A model generated the notes under the pieces. That model did no database searches. It saw only the letters and a list, made by a program, of their open reading frames with translations, and had not been told where the DNA came from. From Helianthus annuus (taxonomy: Eukaryota > Streptophyta > Magnoliopsida > Asterales > Asteraceae): a DNA stretch of 64,000 bases. The stretch is from contig NC_035441.2 of NCBI RefSeq assembly GCF_002127325.2, positions 53,884,317 through 53,948,316 of the forward strand. The letters run 5' to 3'. The position numbers and the translations under genes are program-made. Below, one piece after another: positions 46,517 to 58,156 of this stretch; position 1 is the stretch's first letter; the number at the start of each line of letters is the position of its first letter.

Positions 46517-46782
46517 TGCCCCTCTGTGCCGCTGAAGGTACTTGGACGACAGTCCATGAAGTTCTTAAATGTGCACACTTGCTGCGCTGGTTGACCTATT
46601 GTGTAAGAATAGGGCAAAGTTTAAATACATGGGCTAGTTTAGGAGTGTAGGATCTAAAGATCCTAGCGTAAGTTATGGCTACAGGATATACTACCTGCTT
46701 GAGCAGCTGCAAGTGCCGCAGCAACTTGAGCTTGAACGAGAGCCTCTAGCTAGGCTTGAGTCATGTTGATCCGTCCAGACAT
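46517..46782 (-). pseudogene. Gag N-terminus with stop, candidate intron and frameshift
   Basis: The minus-strand ATG at 46780-46782 opens MSGRINMTQA, then meets TAG at 46750-46752, where a Gln codon would suit the Gln/Ala-rich run that follows. At 46694 the reading is interrupted by 99 bases (46596-46694) that begin GTAGTATATCC and end ACACAATAG; dropping them joins ...AAAQA to [16 protein letters not shown] in frame. The Gag reading then meets a 4-base C run (plus strand 46519-46522) where one base is missing relative to the frame of 42761-46516. So Gag is not translatable as a single product from this copy without recoding. Confidence 0.75.
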
Positions 46783-47079
46783 GATTCTTCATAGTAAAAG
46801 TAACGTAAGTGAGAGTGGTTCGCGAGTAGGGCGATGACAGAAAAGTGTAAGCACGTGGGTATTCTCATGTAATAGTATCTTGTGTATCTAAACGTGATGC
46901 GAGCAAAGTTCTAAACAGTTCTAGCAAACAGGCAATAAACATAAACCTTATTACCTAGGATGTCGAGTCTTGCACGTGGAGCGAAGCGTCGTTGTGGATC
47001 GTTGAGAGCACTGTTCTGGTTATAGTCCGGTTTTAATAAAAACATTTTCCCATATTAAAACCAAGTTCTCTATAACCAA

Positions 47080-47093
47080 TGGCTCTGATACCA
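47080..47093 (-). promoter_or_regulatory. Primer-binding site, initiator tRNA-Met
   Basis: Minus strand TGGTATCAGAGCCA, three bases inside the 5' LTR, complementary to initiator tRNA-Met. Confidence 0.95.
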
Positions 47094-47096
47094 ATC

Positions 47097-49413
47097 TGTC
47101 ACACCCCCAAAATCCACCCGCGGAGTACCACCGCTTGGAGGCGTGTCATGACCAGGATCAAGCCATCAATCATATCAAACATAGCATTTAATAATAAAAG
47201 TAATTAATGTAATTCATCATGACATGATTGATGTTTCAAAACCAAACATTGTTTAAGTAGCGGAAGCATAGTAAAGTAATCTCAAAACAGTTATAAGTTC
47301 AGATATCGTTCATGATCCGAATCCCACAACGACCTGCTCCTCCCTGTGCAAGCTCCATAATGTACCTAAGGTCCTGCAAGGCATGCAGCAAATAATCAAC
47401 AACTAGTTGAGCGAGTTCACAGAAAGTACGTTCATAACAGTAAAGCGTAAGTTCATCTAGTGGGGGCTTCCCATTCATGTATATACTACTGGTGAGGGAT
47501 TCTCACGTTTATCCTTTATAATGGGGGTTTCCCATTATGGTACTTACTAGACTAGTGCAATCATGTGTTCTTCTTAAACCGAGAACAGGAATACGTACTG
47601 GGTCACGTAGGCTTTACGTGACGTGCCCTTCCCCGAGGACAGTGGTACGCGTGGGTGGCTACGTAGGCTTTACGCAGCGTGTCCTTCCGACCCGGAAGAC
47701 AGTAGAAGGTATTGGGTTACGTAGGCTTTACGTAACGTGTCCTCCCGACCCGGGAGACAAATGGCAAATACTGGGTTACGTAGGCTTTACGTAACGTGTC
47801 CTGACTATCCTGAGGACGATGGTCTATAGTCTAGTGAATGCGTAAGTACGAGTAACTCTTTCAATATCAACATTTCCAACCCAATTCCCAACCCGGGAAT
47901 CCCATGCCTTGGCTGTGTGAACTCACCTTGGATTGCTCGGCAGATACACAAAGAGTACAGGTAAGCTAGTAAATGGTCAACCACGTCCTATCATGGTTAT
48001 TATTCAAGTCAGGTTTTGACTAAGGTAGTACACGTATGCATTACATAAATTAACACGTTACTATCACATGTAAATCATGGCAACGTTTGACAGTTAAGCA
48101 ATACAAGTAACAATCACAACACATTTACTTGCACGATTAGAATAAGCCCAATAGTACCCGGCCCAACGATATAGCAGTCCAACCGAACATACTTATGGCC
48201 CAATACATTAAACAGTCAATTGCATAAGTCCAATTATTTGGCCCAATTGATTGGGCCCGTGACAGTGTAGGCCCAAAACAGTGTACGTGCACAACTGGTC
48301 TCGAGTCGCAACCGGCGATCTCGAGTCGCAACAGGGGATTACGAGTCGCTACAGGAGATTACGAGTCGCAACAGTGGTTTCGGCTTGTCTTGGTCCAGTT
48401 ACGAGTCGCAACATGACTCGCAACCGTGGTTGCGGCTCGTGCTGCTGTGGTCTCGAGTCGAAATCCGGACTCGCAACCTCGGTCCCGTGTCGTGCTGCTT
48501 GTGCGATCAGTTTAAACACCCGGATATCATGCATTCGGTTACAATCTATCATTAGTTTCCTAGTTTACCTCAACCAATCAACATAATTTCCAACATATGA
48601 TTAATCTAATGTCGATCAAACAGGCCTTTTCATCATGAATCCGTTTGAATATCAATAATCCAAAATCAAGAACACTTATCCAAAACACATAAACACATCC
48701 GATTCTAGCAAACATGGAGTCGATCAGTGAACACCAATAAGTTATCAATCCGAAACAAAATCATAACAACAGATTAACATCATCACACAAATTTCCGATT
48801 ACATAATCATGTGGACGATCAACAAAGACATCACCGTTAAACATCATCAACAACCATGTATTCTATTCTCATTAATTTTTACTAACATGAACCCTAATCG
48901 GATTAGTCCTTGTTTATCATCATACTACATCGTGCTATCAAAAACCCTAGGTTATCATTCAAGATTATCATATCACACACAACATCATATCATCAAACAA
49001 TGATAGTGAAATACTAACCTGATTAGGGGGTTGGAACTAGTGGGGTTTCGGCTGCACAAGGAGTTTCAGCCGGCTCCAAGACTTCGAGAGAGAGAAAGAG
49101 ATCTTAGGGTTCCTTTGTGTGATTGCGTTTAGTGACAAATGAGAGAACAAAACCCCGTTGATGGGTATTTTACTCGCTAAGGAGAAGTGGGCCGAAACCC
49201 CTTAATGGGTTGTCCATGTTCCGAGTACAAGAGGTGCGGCCCAATTGGGCTTGTGCGGTCGGACGGTGTTGTGCGGTTCGGGTTGGGCTCAATTAATACA
49301 CACATAATAAACACACATATCAAATAATCATTCGCTTAGTAAGTCAAGTTCATATAGTCATGACATGTTCATAAACGTTACACAAAGATAGGTCTAAAGT
49401 TCGAGTTGTCACA
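47097..49413 (-). repeat. 5' LTR of the recent gypsy element
   Basis: 2317 bp, equal in length to the other LTR. Differences seen by eye include 47648, 47746, 48354, 48614, 48814, 49019-49020, 49051, 49074, 49111 and 49167. Drives minus-strand transcription if active. Confidence 0.95.
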
Positions 49414-51462
49414 CACAGAATCAAACGGCACCTAATATAGGTAACTATGTAAATAAACCGGACCTAAATCGGAAGATCAGATAGAATGAGGTTTCGTAAA
49501 CCAAATGAGTATAGGAACTCATGTAATATGGTTTAACAAAGCCTACTTTCTAAAAGGAAACCTATCCTAAGTGCTTACGACCCATTACGACCCGTTTAGG
49601 TAGCTTACGCTACTTTATCGCGTCGTTCGCGTAAAACGCGTTCGGACCGCCTAACTAGTCCTATGACAAGTAATATATGCCTTAACATGTCTAATAATGT
49701 TACCTAATCAGTTTAGATGTCAAAATTTAGGTTACATATGCTTAAAATGAATTTATGCGTAAAAAGGGCATTTTGGTCATTTACCTAAGGCATATAAACT
49801 ACCTATCATATAACTACTTAAACGAAGTGATCATAAGGTATAACCTCAGAAGGTTATTCCCTATGCAACTATGGTCACATAATATGCTTGGTCAGATCCT
49901 AATGGTCGACCAAACGGGTCAGGTTCAAAAGTATAAGCGGTTGTTTAGATCGCTTACCTTACGACCCTACATAAGCACAAAACCTAAAGTGACGAGCTAA
50001 ACATGTTAAAACATGTTTAACGAATTTAGAAAACAGGTTTGGTATCAAGACAAAGGGTCTTGATACCTAAAAGTAGTTTGGTTGCAAAATACGCAAGAAT
50101 ACGCATTTTGGCCGAAACTACGACTCGTCACTATACCTAAACAACGTGGTAATCAGTAGGTATAGTCACTAGGGACTATAACCATCATGATTACGCTCAC
50201 GTTATGAAGTTCAAACGAACTTCGTGTTGATCATAAACTGGTCAATGCAGAAAGTCGAACAAAGTTTGACTTTCGTGCTAAAAACGCATAAAAGAACGAA
50301 AGAGGACTTACAACGGGTCCAAGAACAGAAGTTTTGATCCGATTACTCTCAGGTATGAAGTGAATACTCCAACTTAGAGAGCCAAATCAGATCAGAAGTG
50401 TGGGTTACAACAATTAATGGGTGGGGTATTTATAGATTTCATAGAACCGTTAAGATCGTTCATCGAAAACTGAGTTTTGATCTGGACCTTACATGTGTGC
50501 CCATGGTTTTCTAAAACCATGGGAGCCCCTAATATGAGTCCACAGTATCATAAAAACCATTAAATACCAGCCCATGGTTTTGCAAAACCATAGGTTAAAA
50601 CCGTCAACACTTCAAAATTGGACTAGGTTCATTGAATCTGGTTAGAAATTTCAAAAATGGTCCCTGCACTTGTAAAACTTGATTTTTTTGCACTTTTAAG
50701 CCCCGTTAACCCCATTTCAAGGCTCTAAAATAAAGTTAAAGTATAGGGAACTTAAAATATGCTCAAAAACATCTCGGATGTTGGTTCGTTTGGTCGTACG
50801 GTTGTGTTGTTCGGTTAATTACGACGGAAGTCGTAACGAACGCAAAAACGATCCAAATTAAAAGACGAATGGAATTTTATCAAGCCAATCACTAAAATAA
50901 AATATTTTAATGATTACATAAATTTTTGGATATCCGGATATATTCAGGACGTAAGATATGCGCGAAAATACAAACTTATGCACTTTCGACACTTTTAGTC
51001 TCTATTGATCAAATAAGTTCATTTTAGCATACCGAACCCCTCAAAGCCTATTTATAAGCTATGTGAAGGATATTTGGGGTATGTTTAACTTATGATCAAG
51101 TTCCGGAATGTCCGTTACAGTACAAATCGGCATACTTTCGCAGTTTATCGAAATTAGTCCCTGTAAGCGAAAATTCTTGATTTCGCCACACCAAACCCTC
51201 CAAAACTTATTTCTAAGCTATGTATAGGTTATTTAAGGTATTAAGCCTATGTCACTATTCCGGAGTGTTTGTTGCATTATACTGGTTATATTTACGCATC
51301 AGTGTGCGTCACCTTCCAGAAAGCGATTTAAAGCTTGAAATCGAACAAGAATTGATATGTGCAAACGATACACATATTTTTACAAATCCCAAGTATGAAA
51401 CACAATATTTCATTAATTTGGTATTTGTTTGATGGTCGCAGAGGCACAGGTGTCACACATGT

Positions 51463-52800
51463 CTAATGTCTTTTCAGGAGACCTTTTTAATATAACCTCG
51501 AATTGACCATCTTAATTAGTTGCTCGAACTTTCGAGGAATTTTATTATTGGAATCGACTGGTCTACCACACTTCAGACGTAAAATAGACTCATTACAAAC
51601 ATGTGATTGTCCTTTTATGACACTAATCTTAATTGGAGTATTAGCAGTTGGTATATGTGACATAGTCACTTTTTTAAGGTCAATGAATGCGTATGGTAAT
51701 AGATTCGCTAATCTTTGTAAATGAATTATTCTTTGAACTTCTGGTTCATACTTTTGGTTTTGAGGATCAATGATAATTCATACAAACTCATTTCTGTTCT
51801 AACTGCTTTTTATCTCCCCCTGATGTTGGGAATGTTAATCCATTGAGATGGATATCAATTAATTGAGCCATATATAAATATATCGTGAAAAGCTCTATTC
51901 ATTATCATATATTTCCAACCACATTTTAAGGTCCCATCTATGTGCGTAGTGGTGGATCAATTTCAATCACACAATCAAAATCTTAGAAGGGGTATCTTTG
52001 GTTCCTGACAAAAAAACCAACTATAATGGGGAGAAACTATTACAACATGTTGGCTTGATGTGAATTAATGTTATCACATATGTATAATCACATGAACTCA
52101 AATTTAAACATAAACTTTTGCTCTCATGATTATTGGCTTTGCAATCAATTGTAAACATTTGGTTACCGTCTTCAACAAAAGCAATTCATGTATAAATATA
52201 TAGAAAGTTCAACACTTATTACAATAATCATTTATCACTTGGGAATTAAATTCACCAGAACAAATATGCCAATGTGAAATAACATGCTTGCTATCTTCGT
52301 AGATAAGACAAACCATGCAAACTTCAAGTTGCATACATGATAATCATTTAGACGATGTATCGATTTAAAACACTAAATGGTATAATGATAGGATACATAT
52401 CCTTTTATCATTTCCAAACTTTATTTAGGGACTCATACCCTATTTTAGGCGACCAATAATTAACTTCCCTTAAGAGAAAACATTGCATGCCATTTATCAA
52501 CTTGAAGAATCTTTCAGTTCTTCAATAAAATTCACATCATTGACACGGTGTAGGCTGGCCGGTCATCCCAATTAACTAAATGACCATAACACATAAACGT
52601 TTGGTCTATGATCGTATATGTATTACTTGCACATATGTAATACAAAACGTAAGATATGAGAGAATATATTATAACTTTAAATTTCAAAGAATAATGTTGT
52701 AATCACTCTCTTAATTTGCCACATGTGGTGTTCAATCTCATTATTTACGTAATTTTCATTTCTGATGGTCGATCTTATTTTAGTATGACCATCATTACAA
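51463..52800 (-). pseudogene. Ty1/copia pol remnant, integrase end to RT start (upstream half)
   Basis: Minus-strand reading, with many stops and frameshifts, gives in order: WDDRPAYTVSMM (near 52560, the GAG-pre-integrase LWHDRLGHP block), LIHIKPT...SPL*LVF (near 52060), IDPPLRT*MGP (near 51950), FPTSGGDKKQLE (near 51850), DPQNQ, EVQRIIHLQRLANLLPYAF (near 51730), SHIPTANTPIKI, GRPVDSNNKIPRK (near 51540). This is the order of copia integrase C-terminus to RT. The reading continues at 39186 after the solo LTR. Long decayed. Confidence 0.82.
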
Positions 52801-53721
52801 TTTTCTCACTTATGTCAATGATCACAATGGTCAATATATATTCCTTTCATGGATCGGAGTAAAACCAAACAAGCTTAATGGTTTTCATTATTTTCTCAGC
52901 CAGTCATACAGATATAAAATCATTTGAAGCCTTTCATGGTTTTAATGATATTGCTACTTTAGGAGCATATCTCAGGCATGACAAATGGAAAACTCTTATC
53001 AAGTCCTCTTTATAAATAAACTTCTTTTCACATAACATCACTTAGAAGTATTTCAACGTCCATGTCATGTAAGATTTATTGGTCTAACATCTTACAACTT
53101 TTATAACTTGAATGAGCATCAAGGAGTATGACACTTCGTGTGTCATGTCGAAGCGTATCTATGCTCTTACATGAGATTGATAGTAAACCACAACTTTGGT
53201 TTAATTGTTCCATTAAATACTATCTATATGATAAACATAACATATATAATAGAAGGTGTACACAAAGTAAAATAATTCACGATATTATAAGACGTCACTG
53301 TATTAAACAAGTTATATTAATACTTTATGAGATAAGATATTCTATTCATTAATAATAACCAAATATATATAATTTACATACAATCAATCCCAAGTATATA
53401 TCACATACATATATCTGTCACTTAATTCGAAACTTAAACAAATATCTCTTTCAAGTTCTCATATATAATCATTTATTATTTTTAAATAACTCTTTCATTA
53501 TAATAAAATTTGTTGTTCCATAAATGACAAAACCGATATGTAAGGAAAGGCAACACAAAATCATACATCTTGAATCATATATTACACATATATGCATGGA
53601 TATGGAAATACATAGTTGAATTTTAACTAAAACTTTTACACAAATCATGTTGAAACAAATCAAATCTCATATCAATAGTTGACCTAAAGTTTCAACTTTA
53701 CATCAAACAAAAGAAAATAAT
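52801..53721. other. AT-rich interior of the copia relic
   Basis: Lies between the recognisable pol remnant and the LTR at 54901, so it is probably decayed gag/pol; I could not identify domains with confidence. Confidence 0.4.
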
Positions 53722-53734
53722 ATCTAAACTTTTG

Positions 53735-53963
53735 CACATGGCTTTATAGCCTATTGGCATCTTGGGGGTGGGATAAAGCTTTGGGATCAATAGGTCCTGG
53801 GTTCGATTCCCACAAGGGGGTTTTCCCATATTTATTGGGTTTCCTCCTGAATTGGTGTATAGGCATCATGCCTAGTGGAGATGGATATTATCGCGTGGTT
53901 CCGTTGGTGCCACGATGATACTCCAGTGGTTCGTCAGTGATCCAAATTTGCCGTTCAAAAAAA
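53735..53963 (+). mobile_element. tRNA-derived SINE, 229 bp
   Basis: Box A-like TAGCCTATTGGCATC, box B GGTTCGATTCCC, and an A-rich end. Perfect 13-bp TSD ATCTAAACTTTTG at 53722-53734 and 53964-53976. Its GTGGTTCCGTTGGTGCCACG segment forms a hairpin. Related in layout to the SINE at 13605. Confidence 0.93.
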
Positions 53964-53976
53964 ATCTAAACTTTTG

Positions 53977-54882
53977 GTTAAGCCAAACTCTTATTACTTT
54001 TGCATCAAAAGGATGTAATTTTGCATCAAAAGGACGTAACTACTATAATGAACAAGTAACCATAAATTAAGCATGATATTATAATGCAACTTTACTTTTA
54101 AATCTTTTATTTTTTCTAAAATAAAAATTAGGCAGCAATAAATCATAACCCAACAACATACTGTAAATCTCTAAACAATGAGTGTATCAAAGCATATTTC
54201 AACGAATGTGTATATGTATACAAGAAAAAGTGAAAAACTAATAGTTAAATCTTATAAGAGATGTAAATAATCATACAAGAAAATATAAACAAATTGTAAT
54301 TGTTCTTCAACTCCAAGCAAACCATTTTCTCATTCTACTCTTATTATAAAATTATATATTTTAGCTACATATACTAAACAGAGTTTCTGTTTAGTATTAC
54401 AAAATATATTATTTGTTTTAAATAATAAGGCTATTTTACTATTTTTTAAGTACAAATAACTCTTTCCTTTTAAACCTTGCTTAGTTATCATCTTTTTCTA
54501 ATCACCAACCTTAGCCGCCAAATATTGCCGCCAAAATATTAATCTGAATTGCGAATCAACTAGAGGTACAATATAGGAAGCGGTGTCATAATGTATTTCA
54601 AAGATTTTCTTTAATGTTAAGATGAACCCTAATTAAGCCATAAATTCCAGTGACCATAAATAATTTATTTTAACATAAAAGTAAATAATTTAGGGAGCAT
54701 GGAATAAGAAAAAAAAAACATCTGAAAACTTTTAACAAAAATCATGCATCTGTTTTTCGAATCCATAGTTTGATTAAAACAAACATTATATCAATTTATT
54801 TTGAGACTCGATACAACAATAAAAACAAGTTGATTAGACAATAAGACTTACACAGTGATAATGTGATCAAACTCCAAAGCAA
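53977..54882. other. AT-rich interior of the copia relic
   Basis: Expected gag region of the minus-strand copia element; no Gag motif could be read. Confidence 0.4.
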
Positions 54883-54900
54883 CTCGTGCTGATAACGTGT
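54883..54900 (-). promoter_or_regulatory. Likely primer-binding site of the copia relic
   Basis: Minus strand ACACGTTATCAGCACGAG directly after the LTR end; from memory the same words follow the 5' LTR of some plant copia elements. Confidence 0.6.
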
Positions 54901-55216
54901 TGTAAAACTAGCCTAATAGCACAAAAATAAGAGAAGAATAATAGAGAGAAAATATAATTGTAATATTTCATTATATGAGAGATGATTTACAATGAGATAC
55001 AATATGCTATATATAATAGAGGGAAACTTGGTGATCAAGATAATCTTTATATGGAGTTGAAAACCATAATTTATATATTTATAACAGAAAAGAATTAATT
55101 CACAAATATTAAGCTAATCAAAGAATAATAAATAAATTGAAACCATATCTTGTTTGATGCAGACTAGAGTTTACTATATCAATATATAATATATAATAGT
55201 TTATTCAAGTTTTGCA
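54901..55216 (-). repeat. 5' LTR of the copia relic, about 316 bp
   Basis: Plus strand TGTAAAACTAGC...AAGTTTTGCA; minus strand TGCAAAAC...GTTTTACA, TG..CA ends with short inverted repeats. Contains TATATATA near 55005 and a pyrimidine-rich TTCTCTCTATTATTC, as in copia LTRs. The matching 3' LTR was not found. Confidence 0.65.
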
Positions 55217-55405
55217 AAAATAAAATTTTTAACTTTTTTTGTAATTTAGGTGTTGTACCTCATGTATAGGGGCTTTTTCATTTCTAAACCAAAACTTTTC
55301 TTCTTTTGCAATTTAGACTCTTTGTTTTTTTACTCTAACCCAAAGTTTTTCATCTTTTGCAATTTAACCCTAACTCTTTTTATTTTCAATTTTGTTCCAC
55401 CATAC
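55217..55405. other. Repeat DNA invaded by the gag-only LTR element (left flank)
   Basis: Closely matches 8160-8265 inside the hAT element (CAATTTAGA..., AACCCAAAGTTTTTCATC, TTTTCAATTTTGKTCCACCATAC). The match continues on the far side at 62546. Confidence 0.75.
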
Positions 55406-55790
55406 TGTAGGATCGTTTGCACGACCAAACGAGTCGTTCAGAAGAGATCTTGTCCAATACAAGAGGCGGAAACAAACGTATCGGTGTTATTTCAGTTAGT
55501 TTGCACTTAGATTCACTTTAAATTGTCTCTGTATTGATATCAGGTCGTTTTACAATGCTGGAGACACTTCGGCAGAGCTTCGCTACCGGAATCGAAAACG
55601 TTACAAATGAAATCACCAAGGCACGTATATATAGGCACACCATTCCGCACGAAACGGTTCACACGAAATGGCTTTCTCCATTTCGTGCGAAATGGTCACA
55701 TTCACACATTTCTCGTAAATCGTGCCCTGATCTATCTAAACAAATACAAGACTCGATACAAGACGAAGTCGACAGACATATGCACCAACA
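55406..55790 (-). repeat. 3' (left) LTR of the gag-only element, 385 bp
   Basis: TGTAGGATCG...CACCAACA on the plus strand. TATATATA at 55626-55633. Contains the palindrome CATTTCGTGCGAAATGG. Confidence 0.9.
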
Positions 55791-55802
55791 GACTCCCCCT
55801 TG
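55791..55802 (-). promoter_or_regulatory. Polypurine tract
   Basis: Minus strand AAGGGGGAGTC next to the LTR. Confidence 0.8.
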
Positions 55803-57941
55803 GATGTTGACGAAGTCTTCGGTGTTGAGTCTTCGGTTTGTCACATCTTCAGTCTTTATCAGTCTTCTCGCTCTCTCCAAAGAATTCTCCATTGTACGCA
55901 TCCTCAATCAATCTCTTTCTCTTTCTTCCAGAATCTCAACCTCACTTTATCTTCTCTTGAACAGATCTCTTGATTCCTTAAGTTCTTCAGCATCAGCAGC
56001 TTGCGTGGATCACAGGATTCGAACCTGGCTCTTTACCATTCAAACTCCCCCTTGAATGTTGATCCAGAATCAGAAGCTGGCTCTATGCATCTTCAGACTC
56101 CCTCTTGGCTGTCTTCAGACTCCCCCTTTCGATAAGCTGGGATCGCAGTCTGGAATTCACAATCTACAGGCTTTGGATCTGAAATCTGGCTCTTATAACT
56201 CTCACAGGTTCTAAGATCGTAATCTTGGCTTTAACCTACTCAAACTCTACCTCAAAATAAATTTCACAAATTTAACAATTTGACAAATTTATATTCACTT
56301 GCAGGTATCGTTGAATCATCAACAACTTACTTTTGGGTAGATTTATTTATAACACTTTTCCATTTCAAAACCAACTCTCCCAAACCCATTGTCCATCATG
56401 TTTAGCTCTCGGATTTTTGAAAATCAGCTTTTCAACATCAGTTGTCGAAAATCTTTTTGTATTTTTCAAAATTCTATGCTAAAACACTCCGAAAATCTTT
56501 TTGTTTGTTTTTGTTTTTTTTTTTTTGTTTTTTTAATGAAAATGCAGTAAAGAAATATTTACATACAATATTTTTGTGAGTTCGTGTAAGAGGATCATAT
56601 CAGTTTTTGAGACAAATCACCAACACCGTTAAGCTTTAAACATTTTAAGTTCTAAAAGATTCACTTAGATTGTCAGTATACTGATCCACTTAAATTTTCA
56701 CACAAAGTTCAACTGTTCCGAGATACGAGATTAGTGTTTTAAGCACTTAAACTTATTCGAGTGTACCACCTCAGAATATACTCCCGTATCCAGACTTCTA
56801 TAGTCAGTCTTACTGGTGAATGTACAGTAATGATATCTGTAAATGGGTAAATGCGAGACTATGAGAGCTCAGGTTAGAACTTCCGTTCAGATAAAGAGAT
56901 GATGGCTCGACTTTAGGTGTGTCCCGTTTGGGGATCTTTTCTTCAACAGCAGATGATTAGCATTTTTCAATGTTTCATCATTTTTATGTTGAGGGAGGGC
57001 TTTATGATTAAAGCAGTGCAAAGCATTATACGAGGACTAGGCTATTGCTCCCGCAAAATCAGAAGTCCTGGTATAATACCCCAGATATCATCACGCACAA
57101 AGACCTAGTATGTCAGAAATAGAATGCCCTTCAAACAAGATTTCGGGGGTTACCCATATATCCGAGAGATGTTCCCCACGATATAAGCAAATTATTCGTA
57201 TTTAGGTTTATATCTCGAAAACAATCTACTAAATGTATAAAAACCTACTGGCATATCATCAGTGAGATCGTTTATCACATTTTGACTTTACAATTCTTTA
57301 GCGTGCTGTGATAGTCCACTGACGTACTATTATTTCCTCTTTTTCACAACACTCATTTTTGATTTTTTCAATGTTTTTGGATTTTTCAAATTTTCTAAAT
57401 TTTTACTCCCCCTAAAATCAAAAATATGTTTCAATTTTTGATTTTCAAGGAAAATTTGAAAACAAAACTGTACAAAAAAATGACAACTGTTGTGAATTGC
57501 TTCAATTCGCCATCCACTTGGCTTAAACAATCAGAACTCCCCCTTACAACAAACTATTTTCCATTATAATTTCAAAACACTTAAGTTTGTTTTAATCAAA
57601 ATGGTTTTTCCGGAAAATAAGTTTTGTTGATTTTACCACTTGTAGGATAGGGGATAAACTCATCACATTGTTTTCTCAACCAATTGTTATGACAGTTAAA
57701 TCAAGTTCAAATTAATGACCTTGATTAACCACTTGTAGGTGAAAACCCACTAGTAGGTTCACTTATCAACCAATACCACTTGTAAATCTTTCAGACAAAC
57801 ATTTTCAAGAATGATGCCGATTCCTGCTCCACAATTACCAACTTGGGAGCTCCGGCAAGTCCAAAGTTTTAGTCATGATAGGTTCTATCCCAGTTACTAA
57901 CCTGGGATGACCCGTCTTCTTCTGGTTTCTTCGTTTTCTTT
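55803..57941. other. Non-coding 3' part of the gag-only element
   Basis: 2.1 kb between gag and the 3' LTR where pol would be expected. Repeats of CTTCAGACTCCC and (GA)TCTGGCTC words; no domain in six frames. Confidence 0.65.
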
Positions 57942-58156
57942 TCATAAAATTCCTTTACCCCCTTTGACCTTTCCGTCAATTATTTTTCCAAAAATATTTT
58001 GAACTGTGGGGTTAAAAGCTTTTTCAACATCAAATTCTTTTTTCTCATGAAATAATTGATTTGAAATTTCAACTTTTCCAATTTTTGATTTTAAATTCTC
58101 AGCCCGCAATGGTGGAAAATTTGCATCATCCAATGGCGGAACTGAATTTTCAATTT

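Larger units (their letters stand above)
40368..49413 (-). mobile_element. Complete, recent Ty3/gypsy retrotransposon, 9046 bp
   Basis: Perfect TSD CACAG at 40363-40367 and 49414-49418. Two collinear LTRs of 2317 bp each. By eye they differ at about ten positions with no indel, so the insertion is young. Gene order on the minus strand: 5' LTR, primer-binding site, gag, protease, RT, RNase H, partial integrase, purine tract, 3' LTR. It cannot be fully autonomous as it stands: gag has a stop and a frameshift, and integrase lacks its core end. Confidence 0.96.
39187..51457 (-). mobile_element. Gypsy solo LTR, about 3.2 kb, split by a complete gypsy element
   Basis: Perfect 5-bp TSD CATGT at 39182-39186 and 51458-51462. 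Without the nested 9.05 kb (element plus TSD) it measures about 3220 bp. Starts TGTCACACCCCGACC, ends CAGGTGTCACA; on the minus strand TGTGACACCTG...GGGGTGTGACA. TATAAATA (minus) near 50430 may be its promoter. No internal domain, so a solo LTR. It inserted into copia pol. Confidence 0.92.
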
